Source: Burhinus oedicnemus (taxonomy: Eukaryota; Chordata; Aves; Charadriiformes; Burhinidae). Taken from it: a DNA stretch of 64,000 bases. Positions 24,061 through 36,959 of the stretch are shown here, piece after piece. Position numbers and translations under genes: made by a program. The notes under the pieces were generated by a model, which made no database searches, was not told where the DNA came from, and saw only the letters and a list, made by a program, of their open reading frames with translations. Each line of letters begins with the position of its first letter. The first letter of the stretch is position 1. The DNA lies in the NCBI GenBank assembly GCA_008921705.1, contig VFFE01007212.1, forward strand, positions 1,102,076 to 1,166,075, read 5' to 3'.

Positions 24061-24644
24061 TGTGCTGGTTTTGCCTGGGGTAGAGTTAATTTTCTTCACA
24101 GTAGCTAGCATGAGGCTATGTTTTGGGTTCGTCATGGAACCAGTGTTGATAATACAGGGATGTTTTAGTTATTGCTGAGCAGTGCCTACACAGAGTCCAG
24201 GCCTTTTCTGCTCCCCAGCAAGTAGGCTGGGGGTGCACAAGAAGTTGAGAGAGGACACGGCTGGGACAGCTGACCCCAATTGACCACAGGAATATTCCAT
24301 ACCATATGACATCATACTCAGTAATAAAACTAGGGAGGAGGAGGTGGGTGGAGGAGGTGGGGGGGATGCTGCTGGGGAACTGGCTGGGCATCAGTCAGTT
24401 GGTGGTGAGCAGTTGTTTTCATTTTCATCTTTCATCTTTCTTGGGTTTTATTTCTCTCTCTTTGTTGTTTTCCTTTTCATTTTGTCATCATCATTATTAT
24501 ATTTCAATTATTAAAGTGTCTTTATCTCAACCCATGAATTTTCTCACTTTTACCCTTCCAATTCTCTCCCCCATCCAGCTGCGGGGGAGTGAGTGAGCAG
24601 CTGTAAGCTCCAGCTTAGATGACAGCTGGAGTTAAACCCTGACA
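24061..24644 (+). mobile_element. Solo LTR of an avian ERVL-like endogenous retrovirus
   Basis: This is a 584-bp solo LTR opening TGTGCTGGTTT and closing AAACCCTGACA, so it has the canonical TG...CA ends. It is flanked by the perfect 5-bp duplication CCTGT. The body has the order known from bird ERVL-type LTRs: a GAGTTAATTTTCTTCA block, GATGTTTTAGTTATTGCTGAG, GACAGCTGACCCCAA, ATTCCATACCATATGAC, and the TTAAAGTGTCTTTATCTCAA block near the end. The AATAAA within 24318-24330 and the ATTAAA near 24512 are possible transcription or polyadenylation elements. A purine-rich GGA stretch lies at about 24332-24366. No gag, pol or env sequence is present on either side, so the provirus was lost by LTR-LTR recombination. 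An exact subfamily needs a library search. Confidence 0.9.
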
Positions 24645-24649
24645 CCTGT
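24645..24649. repeat. Target-site duplication CCTGT, right copy
   Basis: An exact repeat of 24056-24060, directly after the terminal CA of the solo LTR. Confidence 0.88.
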
Positions 24650-25186
24650 CTTCTGCAGAAGAGGACTGCTCAACTAGCATGATTTAGACTTTCTAACTGT
24701 TAAAAATATGAAACTACAACCTCCTGAAGAAGCAGCAGTACATCTTAGCAAAAATATTAATACGTGTTTTGAATCAAAATAAAATAGTTTATTTTGTTTG
24801 TTTAAAGGTCAGCTTATTACCATTTTGAAACAATATTTCATTAAAAATATTCAAATAAAAAATAGTGACATCTCTGAAATGTTCACTCCATTTCTGGAAG
24901 CCAAACTATCTGACTTCCATTTTACTCTTCCTTGCACCCTGTTCATAAAACCATTTTTCCCTTGCACTCTGGTAGGCTTAGCTAGGTAGAAGATGGAGAC
25001 ACAAAATTACACTAACTGAAGAGAGACCACAAAATCAAGAAATTGCAATATAGACTTATCTCTGACCTTTCTGCCTCTGTGGGTTTTCAATATATCTTTC
25101 CATGAAAGCACTGGCTGAGTTCTAAGAAACAGTCAGAAAACCGAGTATCAGGAATTACTGACAATAAAGAATATAATTATGCCACA
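24650..25186. other. Unique AT-rich DNA
   Basis: About 540 bases between the solo LTR and an old CR1. Nothing recognisable is seen. The only open frame of 60 or more codons (24798-24989, plus) has no known features. Confidence 0.5.
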
Positions 25187-25720
25187 GCGTGGATCCAAAG
25201 TGTGGATATTGTGTAAAATCCTGGTCAACCCAAAGTAGTACTCACTCTCAAAAAGTACTTACCACAGCTGAAGAAGGTTTGGAGAAGGGCAGCAAGGATG
25301 GCAAAAACTGTAGGTCAGTCCCCATGGAAGGAATGACTACACAGACTACCTTTCATGAGTTAAGGGAAAGAGACTACAAGAGACATATAACAGCCATGAC
25401 ATCTACAAAATGACGAGTGGCACGACAAGGGCAAAGAGGGAGTATTTGTTCATTGTCTCGTCCAAGATATGAACGAGAAGGCATCCAAAGAAGCTAAGAT
25501 ACATGCAGTTTAAAGCAAACAAGAGGAGCTTCTTCGTGTATTAGACAGGTAAACTGTGGATCTCCTTGCCACAGGAGGCTGCGGATATTAAAACTTTACA
25601 TGAAAACCAGACAAACTCATGGAAATCTGTTGAGGATGTTCAAAAGCTTCTTCTAGCTCAGGCAGACCCTCAGCTGCACATTGCTGAAGTTTGGAAGAGT
25701 ATTTAGGACCAGAATCAGTA
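25187..25720 (+). mobile_element. Ancient, highly diverged CR1 3' half
   Basis: On the plus strand this region keeps the order of a CR1 ORF2 end and 3' UTR. It shows GGATATTGTGTAAAATCCTG (the YCVKxW motif), AGAAGGGCAGCAAGGATGG, CTACAAAATGACGAGTGGCA (the 'YKMTSG' block), TTTGTTCATTGTCTC, AAACAAGAGGAGCTTCTTC, CTCCTTGCCACAGGAGGCTG and GACAAACTCATGG. In the frame at 25189-25413 the peptide YCVKSW is followed much later by HELRERDYKRH. Divergence is far above that of the other CR1 copies, and many indels break all frames. The tail is lost or unrecognisable. It is the oldest repeat I can identify here and belongs to a different CR1 lineage. Confidence 0.72.
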
Positions 25721-27073
25721 TATTTTTAATTTGTAATTATAGTCTGTGTTAGGCATCCCCTCTTACCCACTGCCAAAGGTGATACCAATCTTGCTCTGAC
25801 TCATTAAAGCTATTCTTAGAATTGTGTCCACCTCTCATTACCAGTAGCGGCACTAACATACATGTGATATAATAAAGCTGAACTTTGGATTATCCTGAAA
25901 ATCTGAATGATACACAGAGAACTGAAATATAAAAGATTGATATCAGAGAAATTTCCTTTGCGCCTTGGCCAACTGTGTGACATCCAACACAACTGCTCGC
26001 AATATCAGCTTATGGGTGAGAAGAGAGGAAAGAACTTCTGCGAAGTGATTACAGCACAGCAATATGTTTTCTATAAGCAGTTCTCCACTGACAGCCCTTA
26101 ATCAGAAATACTCATTAAATCAGGGCCATGAAGCTGGGGTGGCACTGAGTCCCTGAGGATATTTGATTTCCACTGCGCCTCAATGGAGCCGACAAGAATA
26201 AAACCCAGAACCATCCAAAATAGACTGCCTATGCCTGTCCACAAGAGACAACCCAAATGCATTTCTAGACTAAATATTCTATTTCAATAGTTCCTGTTGT
26301 GTGATACGATCCCTGAATATAAGGCAGATGTGATGTCCATGCGAACCAAAATTGCTGTTAAGGTTGGTGGGTACGCAAGCTGTTCCTGTTAGTGTCACAG
26401 AGGTGTATGTTTTCTCCTTCAGAGAAAATACTTTTACTATTTATCCAAAAAATTAAAGGAGGCTCATTAAACGATGTATGAATGATTTGCATGAATTACT
26501 GAGTCTCAATACTTTTTTGGAATCATTGTTAAAAAGTAGCTTGCTTAGAAAATCTTCAGGAAATTTTTAACACGTTTCTACCAATGGTCATCTAATATTT
26601 CTTCCCTTGTTTCTTCTTCTCCTTTTCTTTTCTTTCCTTTCATACATGTACCATTTATCAAGGCATTTTAAATTATAACAAATCATTCAATTGCTGTGGT
26701 ATATAATCTGTAGCAGCATCAAACTTCTGTTTTTTAAAATCAAGACAACTCTGGCAACGTCAAAGTTCAGAAGAAAGTAATAGTAAGGAACATCAATATG
26801 ATTGAGACATTCTGTAAGTAAGTATTTCTTTTATATGAAGATAGATTAAAATTGCAAACAGACATCCATATGAGGTCAGTTTTTCACTTTTTAATGTTTC
26901 ACAAAAATCTATGAATTTGATCTCTTGTCTACCAAATAAAAATAGTGCTGTTATCAACACCGCTGGATAAAACAGGATTTCTTATTAGTCATCTACCTGG
27001 AAATGATGTTGACTCATTCAGTCAGTGGCTATCAAACTAAGCTTAAACCAACAATCTCCACTTCCCTCAAGGA

Positions 27074-27104
<31 letters not shown>

Positions 27105-30100
27105 TTTTTAAGAGCTTGTTCATTTTTTCTATATTTATTCAAATAACTGACATTGTAGAATGTCTACTGGACTTATTACTGCTAGAATTTTTAAAACTAC
27201 TTTGAACTCAATTCCAGCTTCACCCAAGCAAACCTATAAAATATCATTTTATCTGTGAATTGATTCTAAACAATTCGTGAGAATAATTGTGCAATGGTTT
27301 TTATAGGCATAGTTTGAATAATAACCCAAATCATCAGTGTCTATTGCATATTTTAAGGACTCTTCTAATAGGATTCATAAGGTTTCCTTCCAAGAATGTA
27401 CCTCAAAACCAAAGAGGATTGTACAGCCATTGCATGCTTGAATACATTGACACCCAGAAGAGAGAAAATCATTAGTACAACAATTAAAATTAATTAGGAT
27501 TAAACCAGTCCAACAGTCTAAACAATAGCATTGTCAATCAAACTTATCTGCAAGAAGTTATTGCCTGCTGGGAATAAACAGGTTCCAAAATCACAAAACT
27601 TCACCACAACATAAAGTCCAGAAACCCTGACTGGACATAAAAATTAGCAAAAGACTAAAGAGTTTCTCTTCTATGTGGCCTGGGTCAGTGATGAGTACAA
27701 TAATAAGTCACAGCTGTTTTCTTCTCATCAGAAAGCCTCAAAGTTCAGCTTTCTTTAAGAAAAGATGAAAGGCAGCTCATTCTTCAGTATTGTTGGTCAA
27801 TATCTTAGTGGAGAAAAAGAGCAAAGCACATGTTAAGCAAGCACGGACTTGCACGGTAACAGAAAGCTGACACAGAGCAGTACTGTACTCAGAATGGAAA
27901 AAGATGGTAGGGAGCACAGGAGCCATGTGCCCAGAAAGCTTGAGTTCTATGTGTGGACCTCCTCAGTCTTTCGGCCTCACTATTTAGAAGTGCTGGGCCT
28001 TTGAAAATTACAGTTCTGCCCTACTGAAAAAAAGCCTACTTCTTTTCGTTAGCTGAGGAATGGGCAAAAGAATTCATACTTTACTTAACCGGCAAAGAGA
28101 TGCAATATTTCAGCAGTTAAAGTGCAGAGTAATTTGTTATCCTATAAGGAAAGGCATGATACATTATCATCTCAAATTACAATGACTAATTATTATCACT
28201 AACAACAACTTGCCGCTGAGAGAATGGTTTGTTTATTATAGCTGAACTATATAGTTCATGCACTAACATGCAAACTCCGTTGACCAAATTTTTTTTTCTC
28301 CTTAATGTCCACTTAAGATTTTGTTCCCTCTCAGGGTTAAAATCCGCCCTACTCCTAAAGCTGCAATAGGCAGGACAAAAGAAAGAGTATATTCTCATCT
28401 TGCTATGCAAAAGCAAGGGCAAGTTGAATTGAGAGTTCCCGAAACTCCTAGATTGCTCCATGGCATTATGACAATTAAAAAAATCCAAGCAACTGACCTA
28501 ATAAACAAAAATGTTATATTCAGACCAGAAATACATTGGACAGAGAGTATCTCACTCTAATTTTTAAACTCCTTTGTTTTCCGTTTTTGTCCAGTCAGCA
28601 TGAGTTGGAACTCCATAATCATAAGACAACTATAGCACAAGGCAGATGGTGTGTGGGTAAGCTGAGAAATGAGTTTCGCAGAAATGCATTGGTAGAAGAA
28701 AGCTACCTGGCACCAATCCACAGGAGAACTACTTTCAGTGATACAGTTTGATTTTATTTTAGTCATGAGTACACTTAAGGGTTCTTCTGCTCCCTATTTT
28801 TATACATGCCAGTGTGAAGGGGAACCGTTTAAGTGTAGTGGGTTTGGCGGAGCTACTCTGTGTGTGGCAATGCCATGCCAAGCGTGCTCCGGAAGGGGTC
28901 ATTTGCACATAATGTAAGAGGCTTCCTTTCCACCAAAGGATGGATTTGGAAGGAAAAGAGATTTCATGATCACCACAGGTTTCCACATTCTATCGATTTA
29001 TGCTGGAAATATCTAACTCATTGCGCCCAACCTAAGAATTTAATGGCACATTCCAATTCTCCTTCCTTCTTTCAGGTTCAGTATTGCTAAACCTCACATC
29101 AGTTCCAAGCACATCAGCACAAGGAGCATCTACAGATATACAGAAAAACGTCACAGGATAAATAACAGACTCAGAAAATATCAGCAATCATAATCTTCAC
29201 AAAACTATCATACAGGATAGGGTAATGTCATCAGACTCAGATTGTTTTACTGCCACGCATTTTAACCTGGTGAGTTATCCCAGAACATTTAAATCAAACT
29301 TGCAAGTTCCAGGTGATGGGAAGGATTAAAAAAAAACAAAAAAACCCCACTCATTTTAAAAACCTGAAGAAAAATCATGAATCCATATACAATTGAGTTG
29401 TAATTTGCATTTGTGTCTCCATTGCTCATTTCCCCTCAGAAGCTTCACTAACTTTAACGGTAATTTTCTTTGGCTTGGGGGACTGTCCATACCAAATTAT
29501 TTTGGGATTGATTCTGGGTAATTGGATTAATATGGATTCAAAATCCACAGTCACAGAGGTATTTAAGCAACTTATACTGTAGCAGAAATGTTGGTACCTG
29601 AATAAGCAACTGCAATTAGTATTTGAGTTACATTGTGTTCCCTGATTAATTACACATTTTACAAAAATACCACATCTACTGAAAATAAAAGATCAAGCTC
29701 TCCTGGGAGAAAGGAGGAGAGAATAGCCCATGGAGAATTCAGCGTTAAGTTGTCAGATGAGTCTTCACATCCTGGCACGCCAAATTTCTCAAAAAGCCAT
29801 GACCATCATTTCAATAGCTTGCCTAATGCTTTGCTATAACACATCCCAAAAACATCAAGTACAGAGAATACAATTTGCACCAGAAGCTTGATGGATATTG
29901 TGTTAAAGGGTGTAAGTTACCTCCATGTGTACTCAATTTTATTAAGTCACAGTCTATAACCATGAGGCAGTTTCATTGAGCCTTTGTTTTATGGCAAGAA
30001 AAAAAAGACATTAGTGCTCTTTTACAAGAGGTAAGAGAGACGAAGTCATTAGCATTTGTATAGCAACCTTGTCAATCAAGTGATTTAGTAACAAGTTTGC

Positions 30101-33100
30101 ACCCTCTTTAATTATAGAGTTCACAGAAATATCACGTTATCTGAAAACCAAAAGACAAATTCCCTCCTAATGTAGGTCTACTGAGAGCTATTTCCATGGA
30201 TAATTTGACCTTAAATTCTCAGCTGCACTAACTACAACAAGTTGCCTAATTCACACAATTATTTTAAATTAATAGTTATCTGTTGCCCAAACAATAAGTG
30301 CTGCAAGAATTTTAAGGAGGACAATTTTCATCCAGGAAAGCCAGAATAGGCATTTAATTCCACCTCGACCATTTAGATCTTCGTGCAATTCCAGCAGGCG
30401 TGCAGCAGCTGAGGGAATGCTAAAAGATGTACAGTGCACATCTTTGCTCCAGGAGGGGAAAGAGGAGAGACCAGTTGTGTGAGAGAGCTGAAAGAGAAGC
30501 TTAGCTAATGTCTTCTCAGAGCTCAAGGGGGACAGGGCAAGCAAAGGGACAATCTGAAGAACTGAAGTTCTTTCTAGGTTCAGGGATCAGAGTATAAGAC
30601 CAAGTTATGAATAGGAGACACCTTTTTATTTTATTCGTCTTTGAAAAAAGTTGTTACTCTTTTAAATGTATCTGTATTATCTTTTTATAGCCTCTTCTGA
30701 TCATGTGGCCTGCAGATAGATACTGGTTTAGCTTTGACCTGCCAGATGAGAAAAACCAAGCAGAGAACAGTTCAGACAAGTGCAGGACAGGTTACCCTCT
30801 GCAAGGTCAGATGAATTACTGAAAAAAGGAAAGGTATAATTGGATTTTACCACATTGATTGGCAAAAAAATCATTTTTTTAATTACATGGGAGTTATCGA
30901 ATGCAGATACATCATTGCATTGTCATGATAATAAAACAGACAATGAAAATTGAGCAGTGTTACTTACTTTTTCCGAGCATGCAAAGTGTTACTTTTTATC
31001 CTGTTCTGGCTACTCAAGACACTTAAGTGGCAAGTAGACAGTGGAGCAAACTTACATGTTTAAGTAGTAATACTGCCCCAAAAAATTGGAAGAAATGCTT
31101 TAAATTCTTGGTTCTTGAGGAAGGTGAAGGTCATTCCTCCTTTCTCACCTGCTCTTTATTCAGAACACCTGTCTAGGACCCCAGCAACAATCAGTTGTGG
31201 CAACTTTGACAACTCAACGTTTGCTAATCCCAAGGACTGCAAAAATATAGCTGTTCCAAACTAGAAAAGGAATTAATGCAGAATAATATTATAAAATAAT
31301 TGAAAAATTATAAATATTGAGCTTGAAATGGTGCTCAGTGTAATTAATGTGTTGCCTTACATTTAAGCTACAATTCACTTTGGTTTAAAACATATCTACA
31401 CTATCTTTCTATTTCTGGAATAATATATACATTTGAATGGGGTGTTTTTAATGCACTGCAGCTGGCAAATTCTAATTAAAGAAACCAGAGCTCAGAATTA
31501 AGATCTCAGTATGTCATAGTGTCCTTAATTCATGCTGGATGCAAAATTAAGGCAAATATTTGCACTACCATATTCTATTGTTATTTGTAGAGAACTGCAA
31601 ATCCACACACAACTACAGAAAGCAGAGATACATGAAAGTCAGCGCTTGCAAAGGCTTTACAGTGTGAAGAACTGGATTCTCCAACCTCATTATACCTATG
31701 TTTGGGAAAGACAGCGTCTCCTTCCCTGTGTGACCCTGATGAGACTTCTATTAAGGCTTTTGAAGGATATGCTTTCATGCAAGAAGACATGCAATGTTGC
31801 AGTGCTCCTCCATGGCACAAGAAATGGAAGAAGGGGTCAGAATTGAAGGCCTGGAAGTCCTTTGGCTCCTGTACACCACCACAGCTGTCTTTGGGCACAG
31901 GCAAAGTAGGCATTGCCTACATCAACTATTAGCAATCAGGCTCCACTGCTGTTTTGACAATCCAATTTTGTTTCAGCCAAAGCCTTGGAAAGCCAGGTTA
32001 GAGCCTCATGCTGGGGGTGGGATTGTATAACTACTGCTATATGAGGAGGTCCTATTTATCTTTAGTGGTGACCAACTCTCACTGTTGCTCTGACAGTGAT
32101 AACAAGAAACCAAAGTTTCCAGTACTCATCTAAGCTCATCCTCTGCTTTCTTTCATGAGAACTAGCTTCACTGTGGCCACCCATCCTTTGGCTGGCAATA
32201 CTCAACTCTGCATATGCCATTTAAAACTCTCTGAGCTGGTTTTGGCAGTCACACTTGCAACACGGTTGTGCAGGGTGAAGTGAATTTACTGCCCTGGATC
32301 CATAAAGCACGAAAATTGCTCCTGTGTCTCCCAGGCACCAGAAGAGAATCGCAAGAAGACCTGTGCCTCAGAGGCGTGCCAGGAAAATCAAACCCCCAGT
32401 AGTCCGGTTGAAAGCACTGTCCCAATACTCCCATTCTTTCATTCCAAAATTAGGTGCTGTGAATGGGAAGCTGCAGGCACTAGGGCTTTATTGAGGGCAA
32501 AGCCTACAAAGGCAGGCTTCTGTGACAGAACTGTTTTTCATGCAGTATTTTAAGGAAGATAAGAAGGGCATTTAGCTCATTATTTCTACCAAAAAGCTTA
32601 AATCTTGTCTGGCGCTATTAAGTTTCAGCACTTATTCACAGCTTCAAGGTGTGGCATCAGAGAACTGGCTATATTTAGACTAGACAATCTACACACTGTG
32701 CAAAAGTGTTGGCAAATTTTGATTCTTTTATGCTGTACCATGGTCATGGAAAGTTTTCTAGTGTTGATAACTTTATGACTGCTGAATTTCCACTGCACTG
32801 TATGGATTTGTGTACTTAGACTGAAACAAAAAAGTATGAAACAAGTACTCCCATAACACTATCAATGCAGCCAAAATCTAATGTCCTATATTTATTTTTC
32901 CAATGCAAGTATGGAGTCAGATATACACCACAGTGAATCCACTAAGTATGAGGGATTTTCAAAGACTGTCTGACCACCAAAGAATCCATTTCCCTGAAAA
33001 ATTTTGTTTATACCTGAATTTTCTTGAGAAAAGTCTGTCCCTACACCCTGCCAACTCCTTTCCCAGCACCTGGCTGAGATCTAGAGAAAGCATTGTAGGT

Positions 33101-36084
33101 TTTAAATTAATCTTGCTGCATAGCTGCTCATGAATACTTAAAAAATACCTGCATGCATGTTTAGTTGTGTCACGTCTTCCAATTCACAATGCTTACATGA
33201 CTTTCAGTGGTAAGATGTGTTATAAACATTTCCTATTTCAGTAATGTAGATAAGGCTTAAGTTACTTATATGCATGCAGACTCTGAGACGAGGCCGAGGT
33301 AGGACCCATTTTAAAACATACCTACGAGATTTCTGAAGGAGTCCCTTGTATCCTCCAGTGTTGGAGTTATGTGGCAGAATAGAATTATTTTGTAAAGTGT
33401 TCTTGCTATCTAAGTTGAACTATGCTGAATGCTGTGAGGCACTTATAATACCTGAAAACTATAGACAAAGTGCCTCACTGATCATACATTTGTTCTGCAG
33501 TACCTGCAATATATAAATATGGGCCATTCAAAATCCCTGTCTAAATTATTGGATGTCATATTGATTTCAGCTAAATATTTTTTTCCCCTTTTGTTCTGTC
33601 AAGGTTGCTATTTTTTCTTGTGAGATTTCTTTCTTTTGAAGCTGAACCGAAACCAAGAAGTGTCAGCAGAAATCCCAAATATTTCCACTATGCTTGGCTT
33701 CTGTAGTGCCTCACCATAAATACTGTTTGTTTTCGTTCTGTCCTCATTCACACTCTTTGCTATGAATGAGCTTCCCCACTGGTTTGCATCTCCTGAGAGC
33801 ATTGTAGGATTGCCGTGATTCTGCTGCTCGATCTGGAGAGGTGACCACAGCAAACCAGCAGAAACGCTGTTGGAACCCAGCACAAACGAAAGCAGGGAGG
33901 AGGCTGCCATCCCAAATCTCACATTGCATGTGTTTGCCTGTGTATTATTCTTCTTTCAAACTCTTCCACAAAGAGAAAAGCTTTCTTGTGGACAACATTT
34001 GTGTTTTGAACCAGCCCCTATCTTACCCGCAAGCCCAGGCTTTTAGAACTACACAGATTTGAAGGCACCGTAACGCAGGTGTGGAGGCTGCCAGTGTACT
34101 CCCACCTTCACTGCACGCGGGTGCTGCTGGACGAGTTGGCTGCTTTCCTTCTCAGGGAACAAGCTAGCTTATGGACTAAGAACTCTTTTATTTCTTTAAA
34201 AAAACAAGCTGTATGCAACATCACTACAAAATTATGCAAAATACCTTGTCGTATGTATCAGACTGATGGTTCTAAAGAGGCTGGAAATTACCAGAAGATT
34301 TCGACCTCCAGGTAGTCAATGCCATTATAACATGGCTGAGAGCTATGCTGCCTTACCCTGCTAAAAACTCACTTTCCTTAGACCACCGCTTTCACAGACT
34401 GCTATTTAACAAAGCTGTGCTAGTCTCTGAGGGTACTTTTGTTAATTTTTTTGTCTACATATGGCACGCAGTGTTTAGACTTGTAGGCAATGGCATGAAA
34501 AACAGTCTAAATTAACTAGAAGCAACTAGCCACGTACCATTAAAACTGCCAGACTGAGCTGCAGGTCACGGCAAAGACTGGCTGCCAAACTTTTGTCACA
34601 GCACGTGGCCAATCACCAGAGTGTATTTCAGATAGAATAGTTAGTGAATTGAAGTAACTAGCCAAGCTATTTCATGGAGATGAATTAAATTATATTAATA
34701 TTTTCCAAGTACAAGATATAAGCTCGAGCTAACCTGTTTCTTGTTCATGGTGTGTACAAAAAAGCAGCTGTTCAACTTGAGCTGATTCTTTCTATTTCAA
34801 AGTGTCTTCATTTTAGCTGTATATTCCAAAGAGCCATAGAATGTGTATTTTAGAGCTCTAAAGGAAAATCAGACATATTGAAATATTAGATAAGAGAATG
34901 AATCACATCATAATTACAATTCTGCATAGGCTTTTGATTATTGACAATTTCAGTTTGACTTCCCCGCTGCTGAGCAGGGAAGACAGGGCAAGAATTGACC
35001 AGAACATATAGTGGGGCTTATCTGTGTGTTGGACAGAGGTATGAAAGAACAAAGCCTTCCCACGGGAAAAACAAGTTTTCTCTGGAAAGTGCTCTGGTGA
35101 TATTTCACAACAGCCCAGTATTTGGGCAAAAATGATGCAAAAATTGTGCTCATAATTGAACATATTGAAAACATGAATATTTGATAAGTTGTCATGAAAG
35201 CCCAGTTTGGAATCTACATACCTATATTTGTAACTAGAACTAGATCTATGTAAAAGTAAACTGTTTAATCACTCTGAAGTGTGAGTTTTAACAGCTTAGA
35301 TAATTCAGTCTTCCATTCAATATGACAGAATAAAGCAAAATAAAACAAACTAACACTGACGATTTCATTAAGGCCTGCAGCAGGATAGTTAACTTACTGT
35401 ACGAGAGCATGCAGAAAACCCATTTGTCAATTTGAAAGCACTGGTATTACATTGCACACACAAAACTGCCCGACTGAAAATCTAAGCCGTGATCTATAGG
35501 TAGAAGTGATGAAAAGAATGCAAAATACTGAAGCAATTGAACCTGAAAATCTGATTCACATTTTCATCATGCTGAAGTGCTCTGCTTTTCTCTGAAAACA
35601 GTTATGTCTGTATTGGTGATCTAGACTGAGTTTTGCGGAATCTACATTTTTAAATTGGTTTTGGCTGATATTGCTCTATTACTGCTATCATCTTTGTTTA
35701 ATCATTAGGTAGAGTGAAAAAATGTTAGTTTCAGTAACAGATAATGCATAGGTGGTTCTGCTGACAAAGCTGAAATGTTTCCGGTTTTCAGTTGTATCTT
35801 GCTGTGACAGACAGGTTTAAGGCAAGGTGACTTGCTCTGCTGGCTCTGTCTTTTATATCTTACTTCTTTTACAACAAACAACCCGAAACCTAACCTGAGT
35901 AGCCTGACTTACATACTCCCTAGAGTGTCTTCAGCCAGAGAACTGATAAACAGCTGATAAACCAAGTTTAAATCATCTCTAAAGTTTTCATTTTAAGGAG
36001 CAAAACCTAACAGAACTTGTGTTAACTTGTGCAACAGAAGCACCATGTGAGTGGGACATCGTGACCCACGCTTTGCTTGATTTT
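25721..36084. other. 10.4 kb of unique DNA, no gene or transposon recognised
   Basis: A long stretch without identifiable repeats apart from T tracts at 27074-27109. The longest open frames are 110 codons (31581-31913, minus), 104 codons (31532-31846, plus) and 104 codons (33608-33922, minus). None shows a domain I know. The region 31530-31930 is open in several frames at once. Low repeat density over this length could reflect conserved regulatory DNA or only old unrecognisable sequence. Confidence 0.5.
27074..27109. repeat. Three T tracts split by GC
   Basis: T10, GC, T9, GC, T13 in a row. The repeated GC interruption suggests a tandem expansion of a GC-T(9-13) unit by slippage. There is no nearby gene or transposon. 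Confidence 0.85.
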
Positions 36085-36341
36085 ATGGAATCATAGAATG
36101 ATTAGAGTTGGAAGGCACCTTAAAGATCATCTAGTTCCAACCCCCCTGCCATGGGCAGGGACACCTCCCACTAGACCTGGTTGCTCAAAGTCCCATCCAG
36201 CCTGGCCTTGAACACTTCCAGGGATGGGGCATCCACAGCTTCCCTGGGCAACCTGTTCCAGTTTCTTACCACCCTCACAGCAAAGAAATTCCTCCCAATA
36301 TCCAATCTAAATCTACTGTCTTTCAGTTTAAAACCATTTTT
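36085..36341 (-). mobile_element. CR1 3' end, 5'-truncated
   Basis: This 257-bp minus-strand CR1 tail starts with ATGGAATCATAGAATG, the complement of the CR1 terminal repeat. It continues with TTCCAACCCCCCTGCCATGG, CACTTCCAGGGATGGGGC and TTCCCTGGGCAACCTGTTCC, and stops after TTTAAAACCATT. It is the same 3' UTR type as 20546-20790 and 49684-49932. No target-site duplication is apparent, as usual for CR1. It has no coding capacity; the frame at 36181-36423 is a translation of the UTR complement. Confidence 0.92.
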
Positions 36342-36924
36342 TGCCTTGCTATTATTTAACTCAGCTTCATACTTTCATGTCCCCTGCTGTTGTCCTCATT
36401 GCTCCCCCCAAAACTGGCCTTAGATGTTACCCTAATATTGGTGAGAGTGTGGGTTTCAGACTGTCACAGCTTATGGCACTGCGTGTGTTGCTCTCCTCAC
36501 TCTTTACTAATGTAAATGAATAAACTAGGAATCAAGTGGTGCCTGATAGTGTCTAAGATTCACATTCACCTCATGACTTGGACATGGCTCAGGCCATCCA
36601 AACTAAAGCATAAGATAAAAATAAGCAAGATCACGTTGCAAAATACAGATGGTGCTCTGCAGCTGAGCTTTTCTAGTTAAAAGGTTAAAAAAAAAAAAAG
36701 AGACAAACAGCCCATAAATCTCAGGGGCCCCGTGCTCGCCTGGAACCGTTGCAGTACATTTGTCATTGTTACATAACCCTAAAAGGCTTCGTTGGCTCCG
36801 TTTTCACTGGCACAAACATTTTAAATGAAAATTAATACATGCATATGTACATCAGTCCACTGCATGTAGTTACCTGGTGGGTAATTCCCAGATGGAGATT
36901 TCTTTTTCTCTGTACTGGCTTATT

Positions 36925-36926
<2 letters not shown>

Positions 36927-36955
<29 letters not shown>
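36927..36955. repeat. Poly-T tract, T29
   Basis: Twenty-nine consecutive T. Read on the minus strand it is an A tail, but no AATAAA-like signal or gene-like sequence lies just upstream on that strand. It is therefore not supported as a processed pseudogene. Confidence 0.9.

Positions 36956-36959
<4 letters not shown>

Noticed and set aside
36927..36955. T29 read as the poly-A tail of a processed pseudogene on the minus strand
   Set aside because: No AATAAA-like signal just upstream on that strand, no gene-like sequence and no flanking duplication seen.
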